Source of the DNA: an uncultured Collinsella sp.
GTDB lineage: Bacteria > Actinomycetota > Coriobacteriia > Coriobacteriales > Coriobacteriaceae
Length of the DNA stretch: 6,001 nucleotides
Assembly: GCA_937989795.1 (NCBI GenBank)
Contig: CALKBB010000053.1
Span: 1-6,001, forward strand
Direction: 5' to 3'
The notes under the pieces were generated by a model. It was not told the origin of the DNA. It ran no database searches and saw only the letters and a program-made list of their open reading frames with translations. Shown piece after piece: positions 1-6,001 of this stretch (its first letter is position 1; every line of letters begins with the position of its first letter). A program made the translations under genes and the position numbers.

Positions 1-2599
<2,599 letters not shown>

Positions 2600-2614
2600 G
2601 GTTTACTTGGGGGC

Positions 2615-2723
2615 GCGTCCCGACGCTTTGCTCTCCGCTGCGGACAGTCCTGCGCAAGACGGACAGCACATTAAGTGCTGTCCTTTGCGTGCGGAACTTG
2701 CGGCGAGCAAAGCATCGGGCCGC
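2615..2723. repeat. Long imperfect palindrome downstream of valS with nested hairpin
   Basis: The arms 2619-2638 and 2700-2719 are complementary at 18 of 20 positions, both containing a GCTTTGCTC / GAGCAAAGC block. Three further pairs (2615-2617 with 2721-2723) lie beyond a one-base mismatch. A perfect 9-bp hairpin sits inside, and CGCAA/TTGCG can pair between them. The whole could fold as one 109-nt structure in RNA or extruded DNA. It may be a 3' processing or termination structure for valS, or a REP/MITE-like palindromic element. No second copy is in the window, so the choice is open. Confidence 0.75.
2661..2686 (+). terminator. Possible valS terminator hairpin with a weak T-run
   Basis: GGACAGCAC (2661-2669) and GTGCTGTCC (2675-2683) form a perfect 9-bp stem with loop ATTAA, followed by only three T's (2684-2686). 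It starts 61 nt after the valS stop. The stem is strong but the U-tract is poor, so termination may be partial and leave read-through into folC. It also forms the tip of the larger palindrome around it. Confidence 0.4.
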
Positions 2724-2762
2724 TCCTAGTTCGTTTACGTTGTTGTTTGCAACTGGTGGGTT

Positions 2763-2784
2763 AGGGCCACTGGGCTGTGGCCTT
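2763..2784 (+). other. Small hairpin in the folC upstream region
   Basis: GGCCAC (2765-2770) pairs with GTGGCC (2777-2782) around a 6-nt loop; a G-T and an A-T pair extend the stem to 8 bp. No T-run follows on either strand, so it is not an intrinsic terminator. It may be a leader structure of folC. The rest of 2600-2878 shows no coding region and no convincing -35/-10 pair. Confidence 0.4.
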
Positions 2785-2863
2785 GAGGTCGCTGCAAAGC
2801 GGTGTTTGGCTGATATTTTGAATGGGAGGGGCTTGTTGTTGCTTACGGGCCTCTTTTTATGTT

Positions 2864-2870
2864 GAGGGGA
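2864..2870 (+). promoter_or_regulatory. Ribosome binding site that sets the folC start
   Basis: GAGGGGA ends 8 nt before the ATG at 2879. The longer in-frame start at 2822 has no Shine-Dalgarno sequence, and its 19 extra residues (MGGACCCL...) do not look like a FolC N-terminus. This supports 2879. Confidence 0.75.
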
Positions 2871-2878
2871 CTTTGGCT

Positions 2879-4222
2879 ATGGCAAAGCGTTCTGGGTTGT
2901 ATTCGGTGCCGTTTGAGGTTCCGGAGCTTTCTTTTGATGAGGCTGTTGCACTTGCGGCCGATACGGGCAAGATTGCGCGTTATTCCACGCCGCTGCTCGA
3001 GACCGTCGTCGAGATGCTCGATGAGCTTGGTCGTCCTGACGAGTTCTATGATTGCATCCAGATAGCCGGTACCAACGGAAAGACCTCGACGACGCGATTC
3101 TCGGCTGCCATTCTTCATGGTGAGGGCCTTAAGACGGCACTCTTTACGTCGCCTCATCTGGTGCGCTATCCCGAGCGTATGGAGATTGACGGAAAGGTCG
3201 TCTCAGACGAGGTCTTTGCCCATGGTGTCTCTGCGGCGTATGAGGCAGGTCGTCGTCTCAACGCACGTCGTGAGGCGGCGGGCGAGGAGCTCCGTTCTAT
3301 TACGCCCTTCGATCTTTTGTCCGTGGCCGGTTTGACTATGTTTGCCGAGGCTTGCGTGGACGTGGCCGTGCTTGAGGTTGGCATGGGCGGACGCTGGGAT
3401 GCTACGAGTGCGACCGATCCCGTGGCCGTCGCCATTACGGGCATTGGACTCGACCATATGAAGGTCCTTGGCGATACGCTCGAAGCCATTGCTGGGGAGA
3501 AGGCTGCGGTTATTAAGCCTGGTCGTTTGGTTGTTTTGGGCGAGGGTACGCATGAGGCGAGCGTTCAGCGTGTGATGGATGCCCGTTGCCGCGAGTGCGG
3601 TGTGGTGCCGCTCGTGGTGAGCCATACGACGACCAAACTTCCGGCACACGTGGGCGATACAGTGGAGTTTAGCTGCACCACGCCGCGCGCAATCTATACG
3701 TCGAGGATGGTTAAGCCGGCGTATCAGCCGCAGAATGCCGCGTGCGCGATTATGCTGTGCGAGGGCTATCTGGGTCGCGAGCTCGACCATGAGGCGCTCG
3801 ACGCTTCTCTTATGGGCAGCCCCACGCCGGGTCGCTTTGATGTGCTGGGAACCGATCCGCTCAAACTGATCGACGCCTGCCATAACCCCCAGAGCTGCGA
3901 GAACTTTGTGAGCGCACTGGACGAGATCGATCCGTGCGTAGAGAATCGCCCCACGCTGCTGTGCGCCGCATTGGCTGATAAGGACGTGGCGGGCATCGTC
4001 GACGTGCTTGTTCCGGCCTTCCCCCGTGTGGTCGTGACGCAGACCGATTCCGATCGCGCCCTGCCGGCGGAGGAGCTCGCTGCCCTGGTGGACGCCGTTA
4101 AGCTCGCGGGCGTGTATCCCAACGTATCCGAGGCCCTCGCAGCCCTCGATGCCGCGGGCGAGCCCTTCGTAGCCGCCGGCACCATCACCCTAGCCGGCGA
4201 AGTAGCGGGGTTGCTGCGCTAG
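2879..4222 (+). CDS. folC: Folylpolyglutamate synthase (FolC / Mur ligase family)
   Basis: ATP-dependent ligase that adds glutamate to reduced folates, keeping them in the cell and improving their use by one-carbon enzymes. Some FolC proteins also make dihydrofolate from dihydropteroate; the sequence alone does not settle that here. The protein is 447 residues, normal for the family. Motifs in order: P-loop GTNGKTS at 64-70, TSPHL at 90-94, LEVGMGGRWDATS ending at 177 (the Glu at 166 is the expected metal ligand), GLDH at 190-193, EKAAVIKPG at 207-215 (the region of the carbamylated lysine in the family), PGRFDVLG at 317-324, and DACHNP at 332-337 in place of the usual DGAHNP. The C-terminal Mur-ligase domain is complete to the TAG at 4220-4222. 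The start at 2879 is chosen over 2822 because of its ribosome binding site. Codons are more T/G-ending at the 5' end than in valS, suggesting lower expression. It follows valS in the same direction after 279 bp. Confidence 0.96.
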   Translation: MAKRSGLYSVPFEVPELSFDEAVALAADTGKIARYSTPLLETVVEMLDELGRPDEFYDCIQIAGTNGKTSTTRFSAAILHGEGLKTALFTSPHLVRYPERMEIDGKVVSDEVFAHGVSAAYEAGRRLNARREAAGEELRSITPFDLLSVAGLTMFAEACVDVAVLEVGMGGRWDATSATDPVAVAITGIGLDHMKVLGDTLEAIAGEKAAVIKPGRLVVLGEGTHEASVQRVMDARCRECGVVPLVVSHTTTKLPAHVGDTVEFSCTTPRAIYTSRMVKPAYQPQNAACAIMLCEGYLGRELDHEALDASLMGSPTPGRFDVLGTDPLKLIDACHNPQSCENFVSALDEIDPCVENRPTLLCAALADKDVAGIVDVLVPAFPRVVVTQTDSDRALPAEELAALVDAVKLAGVYPNVSEALAALDAAGEPFVAAGTITLAGEVAGLLR

Positions 4223-4310
4223 AGCCCTTCCGCTGGGTAGCTAGTTGGCCTGCTCGCCACGAAATGGGCCTGTTTACTACATTTGACCGGTTACCCCCGA
4301 CCACGCCGAG

Positions 4311-4348
4311 AATTGCGAAATTAAAACCGCAGGTAGAAGGCTTGTCAA
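4311..4348. repeat. Conserved core of the repeat element, copy 1
   Basis: Bases 4311-4343 are identical to 5849-5881 (33 bp), then one difference (G versus A), then TCAA in both, giving 37 of 38 identical. The core includes CCGCAGGTAGAAGGCTT. TGCG and CGCA inside it could form a short 4-bp stem with a 10-nt loop. In this copy GAGAATTG (4308-4315) can also pair with CAATTTTC (4346-4353), a pairing copy 2 does not keep. Confidence 0.9.
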
Positions 4349-4353
4349 TTTTC

Positions 4354-4386
4354 AAAAAAAGACCCGCATGGTTGACCCATGCGGGT
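4354..4386 (-). terminator. Intrinsic terminator for the minus-strand aminopeptidase gene
   Basis: ACCCGCATGG (4362-4371) and CCATGCGGGT (4377-4386) form a perfect 10-bp stem with a 5-nt loop. Read on the minus strand it is followed by C and seven T's (4360-4354), the classic rho-independent layout. On the plus strand it is followed by TTAAACG, a poor tract, so it mainly serves the gene ending at 4549, 163 nt upstream in its direction. It lies within repeat element copy 1. Confidence 0.88.
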
Positions 4387-4457
4387 TAAACGTAGTAGAT
4401 GGCCCGTTTTCATGGCGCATCTCTAGACTGTCAAATTGGCCGTCTTGGCCCCATGGT

Positions 4458-4524
4458 AGTTGCGGTGAAATAGTTCCTGGATTATGCCTCTGTGGGTCAA
4501 TCTGGGAACTATTCCACCGCAACT
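4458..4524. repeat. 20-bp inverted repeat between convergent genes
   Basis: Arms 4458-4477 and 4505-4524 are complementary at 19 of 20 positions around a 27-nt loop. The single mismatch is A-C on the plus strand and would be a U-G wobble in a minus-strand transcript, giving an unbroken stem there. It begins 25 nt past the aminopeptidase stop. No T-run follows on either side, so it is not a standard terminator; it may protect the 3' end, block convergent transcription, or be a palindromic repeat of its own family. Confidence 0.75.
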
Positions 4525-4548
4525 TATTGAGGGGCTATTGGGTAAGGG

Positions 4549-5637
4549 CTAGTCTAGGCGGACTGGGTCGTGGGGGCAGGCGTTGAGGATCTCGACGCCG
4601 GACTCGGTGACCAGGGCAAGGTCCTCGATGCGGACGCCGATGCGGCCGGGGAGGTAAATGCCCGGCTCGATGGAGAACGTCATGCCAGGCTCTACGACTT
4701 GTTCGTTGACAAGTGAGACGTCGCCCGGCTCGTGGTCCTGCAGACCAATCGAGTGGCCCAAGCGGTGCGTAAAGTACTGCCCATAGCCCGCATCCTCAAT
4801 CACGTCGCGCGCGGCGCGGTCCAGATCGCACATGCGCACACCCGGTGCGATGAGTGCCTCGGCGGCCTCGTTGGCGCGGCGCACGATATCGTAGATGTGC
4901 GCCGTTTCCTCGTCCGGCTCGCCCCAAAAGAACGTGCGCGTCATGTCCGAGCAGTAGTTGCAGCGGCGTCCGCCAATGTCGAACAGCACCACGTCGCCGC
5001 GCTTGAGCACGGTGTCGTCGGGTTCATGATGCGGGTCGCCGGCGTTGGCGCCAAAGCTCACGATGGGCGGAAAGCTAAAGCCCTCGCAGCCGTGCTTGCG
5101 ATACAGGCCGAGCATCTGGTCGGCAATTTCGCGCTCCGTTACGCCCTCGTGGACGAGCTTGATGGCGTCGGCCATCACGGCGTCGTTGGCGGCCGAGGAC
5201 GCGCGCATGAGCTCCTGTTCGGCGGCATCTTTGTGGGTGCGTGCGGCGGTGACGGCAAAGTCGCCCAGGAAAAACTCGCTTGCGGCGTGACGATCCATGA
5301 GCGGCATCAAAAAGCCGGAGCGCATGACGGTGTCGATGCCGAGCGGTTTGGTCGGATCAACCTCGCGAGCGATGGCGTCGGCCACGACGTCGGTATCGGT
5401 ATGGTAGGCCACGCGGGCATTGTCGTACTCGGGCAGCTGATGCAGCGCGTTGACCAGGATCACGGGCTCGGCATTGCGCGCGAGCAGCACGCCGCAAAAA
5501 CGTTCGAACATATCGGCATAAAAGCCGGTTAGGTAATAAATCGACCACGGGTCATTTACGAGCAGCTGCGCGCCGGGGTGCTGGGCCTCGAGCGCATCGA
5601 GCACGCGCGCCACGCGCTGGTCATCGACATGTGCCAT
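4549..5637 (-). CDS. M24-family aminopeptidase (Xaa-Pro peptidase type)
   Basis: Cytoplasmic metallopeptidase of the pita-bread fold, expected to cleave peptides containing proline (aminopeptidase P or prolidase type). The protein is 362 residues, the usual length for short bacterial M24B enzymes. The N-terminal creatinase-like domain covers about 1-135 (NDPWSIYYLTGFY near 28-40). The catalytic domain follows, with all five expected metal ligands: D220 (LFDIGG), D231 (CSDMTRTF), H295 (HRLGHSIGL), E324 (SIEPGIY), E338 (VRIEDL). DPHHEP near 201-206 is the conserved substrate-side histidine region. There is no signal peptide or membrane segment. The start is the ATG at 5637-5635, with AAAGGA 6-7 nt upstream; a longer in-frame start at 5676 lacks a ribosome binding site and adds 13 atypical residues. 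It stands alone, convergent with folC, and ends at the terminator at 4354-4386. Whether it acts on dipeptides (PepQ) or longer peptides (PepP) cannot be told from sequence. Confidence 0.94.
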   Translation of the reverse strand: MAHVDDQRVARVLDALEAQHPGAQLLVNDPWSIYYLTGFYADMFERFCGVLLARNAEPVILVNALHQLPEYDNARVAYHTDTDVVADAIAREVDPTKPLGIDTVMRSGFLMPLMDRHAASEFFLGDFAVTAARTHKDAAEQELMRASSAANDAVMADAIKLVHEGVTEREIADQMLGLYRKHGCEGFSFPPIVSFGANAGDPHHEPDDTVLKRGDVVLFDIGGRRCNYCSDMTRTFFWGEPDEETAHIYDIVRRANEAAEALIAPGVRMCDLDRAARDVIEDAGYGQYFTHRLGHSIGLQDHEPGDVSLVNEQVVEPGMTFSIEPGIYLPGRIGVRIEDLALVTESGVEILNACPHDPVRLD

Positions 5638-5643
5638 ATACCG

Positions 5644-5649
5644 TCCTTT
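5644..5649 (-). promoter_or_regulatory. Ribosome binding site of the M24 peptidase
   Basis: AAAGGA on the minus strand lies 6 nt before the ATG that ends at 5637 and decides the start MAHVDD over the upstream in-frame ATG at 5676. Confidence 0.75.
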
Positions 5650-5688
5650 CGCTAGGTTGCCACCATGGTATCCCATGCTCGGCAGCTA

Positions 5689-5727
5689 GGGACGTTCCTT
5701 TTATACCGGCACTTCGGGACACTCCTT
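5689..5727 (-). promoter_or_regulatory. Possible peptidase promoter with flanking direct repeats
   Basis: Read on the minus strand, TATAAA (5705-5700) is a plausible -10, 63 nt before the start codon, but no good -35 is found at 16-18 bp spacing. Two plus-strand copies of GGGACNNTCCTT (5689-5700 and 5716-5727, 10 of 12 identical, 27 bp apart) flank it. They could be operator sites or part of a degenerate intergenic repeat. A GTCCC at 5778-5782 is a third, inverted relative of the motif. Confidence 0.25.
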
Positions 5728-5796
5728 GGCATGGCCAGCCTGGCAAGCGTGCAGGATAAAGGAGTCAGAAGAGGCCCGTCCCAAATGGGCTGCTAG

Positions 5797-5950
5797 CAAA
5801 ACTATGGCGGATTACGGGGCTGGACCTGTATTACTTGACCATGGGAAAAATTGCGAAATTAAAACCGCAGGTAGAAGGCTTATCAAAAATCGAAAATTGC
5901 CGGTATGGATGGGGGTCTCCGAATCAGCCCCGTAATCCGGCATAGTTTTG
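5797..5950. mobile_element. Palindrome-ended repeat element, copy 2 (154 bp)
   Basis: Terminal inverted repeats at 5797-5822 and 5925-5950 match at 25 of 26 positions, including GGATTACGGGGCTG or its close form. GACC (5823-5826) and GGTC (5914-5917) can add four pairs past a 7-nt bulge. The shared core starts 52 bp from the left end and leaves 64 bp on the right, against 50 and 63 in copy 1. No transposase is encoded and no convincing target duplication is present (AAATGG occurs on both sides but at unequal distances). The open frame across it lacks a ribosome binding site, so I do not call a gene. Confidence 0.7.
5849..5886. repeat. Conserved core of the repeat element, copy 2
   Basis: This is the second copy of the core, in the same orientation as copy 1. 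AAAATTGC occurs on both sides of it (5847-5854 and 5893-5900) as a direct repeat, a feature absent from copy 1. Confidence 0.9.
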
Positions 5951-6001
5951 AAATGGCACTAAAGTAGGCACAAGCTAAATACCGATCCCAAGGCAAGTTG
6001 C
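5951..6001. other. Right edge, no supported feature
   Basis: These last 51 bases after the repeat element show no start codon with a ribosome binding site, no hairpin and no RNA gene. They are probably the leader of whatever lies beyond the window. Confidence 0.5.

Larger units (their letters stand above)
4261..4411. mobile_element. Palindrome-ended repeat element, copy 1 (151 bp)
   Basis: Imperfect inverted ends at 4261-4284 and 4388-4411 pair at 17 of 24 positions ungapped, or 20 of 24 if G-U pairs of a plus-strand RNA are counted; TACTAC and GTAGTA are the firm part. The element contains the 33-bp core shared with copy 2, starting 50 bp from its left end, and an intrinsic terminator for the minus strand between core and right end. 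No transposase is encoded, so it would be non-autonomous (MITE- or REP-like) if mobile. No clear target-site duplication is visible. The remainder of the 326-bp gap between folC and the peptidase holds no gene. Confidence 0.6.

Noticed and set aside
2783..2819. Possible folC promoter (TTGAGG with TGATAT)
   Set aside because: The spacing is 22 bp and neither hexamer is close enough to consensus.
2826..2857. Possible attenuator just before folC (GAGG...CCTC followed by five T's)
   Set aside because: Only 4-5 pairs form, with a bulge or a large loop. Too weak to call.
2822..2878. Upstream in-frame start for folC adding 19 residues
   Set aside because: No ribosome binding site precedes it, while GAGGGGA sits at the right distance before 2879, and the added residues are unlike a FolC N-terminus.
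3203..3883. 226-residue minus-strand open frame within folC
   Set aside because: Antisense shadow of folC; no recognisable domain and a composition typical of a complemented frame.
4385..4391. GTTAAAC resembling an integron attC core site
   Set aside because: No matching partner core site, no integrase and no cassette structure.
4368..4586. 72-residue plus-strand frame running from element copy 1 into the peptidase 3' end
   Set aside because: It has no ribosome binding site, its start lies in the terminator stem, and it runs through two hairpins. Only the part upstream of its start shares residues with copy 2.
4732..5532. 266-residue plus-strand open frame opposite the aminopeptidase
   Set aside because: It is an antisense shadow in GC-rich DNA. 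The minus strand encodes a full M24 peptidase with all metal ligands, and the plus frame resembles no family.
5726..5935. 69-residue plus-strand frame across element copy 2
   Set aside because: It needs a TTG start without a Shine-Dalgarno sequence and ends inside the terminal repeat. The similarity with copy 1 stops at the core.

Overview
The window is ordinary chromosome from a GC-rich Gram-positive bacterium. The protein sequences and the intergenic repeat style fit a Coriobacteriia genome, most likely Collinsella or a close relative. That assignment is inference from family resemblance, not a database match.

Layout. Bases 1-2599 (+) hold most of valS (valyl-tRNA synthetase), cut at its 5' end by the window edge. 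Bases 2600-2878 are an intergenic leader with a large nested hairpin and a smaller one. Bases 2879-4222 (+) hold folC (folylpolyglutamate synthase). A convergent intergenic stretch (4223-4548) carries a 151-bp palindrome-ended repeat element, an intrinsic terminator read from the minus strand, and a 20-bp inverted repeat. Bases 4549-5637 (-) hold an M24-family Xaa-Pro type aminopeptidase. The last 364 bases have no convincing gene. They hold the peptidase's upstream region with a short direct repeat, then a second, 154-bp copy of the repeat element.

How the parts relate. valS and folC lie in the same direction, a neighbourhood seen in many Gram-positive bacteria, but 279 bp and a strong hairpin separate them, so folC may be only partly co-transcribed. 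The aminopeptidase is transcribed towards folC and ends at a U-tract terminator that lies inside the first repeat element. The three proteins are housekeeping enzymes (tRNA charging, folate retention, peptide turnover) with intact visible catalytic motifs.

The most notable signal is the pair of elements at 4261-4411 and 5797-5950. They share a 33-bp identical core at nearly the same offset. Their end sequences differ, yet each copy's ends pair with each other. That pattern suggests a conserved structured or mobile family rather than a simple duplicated spacer.
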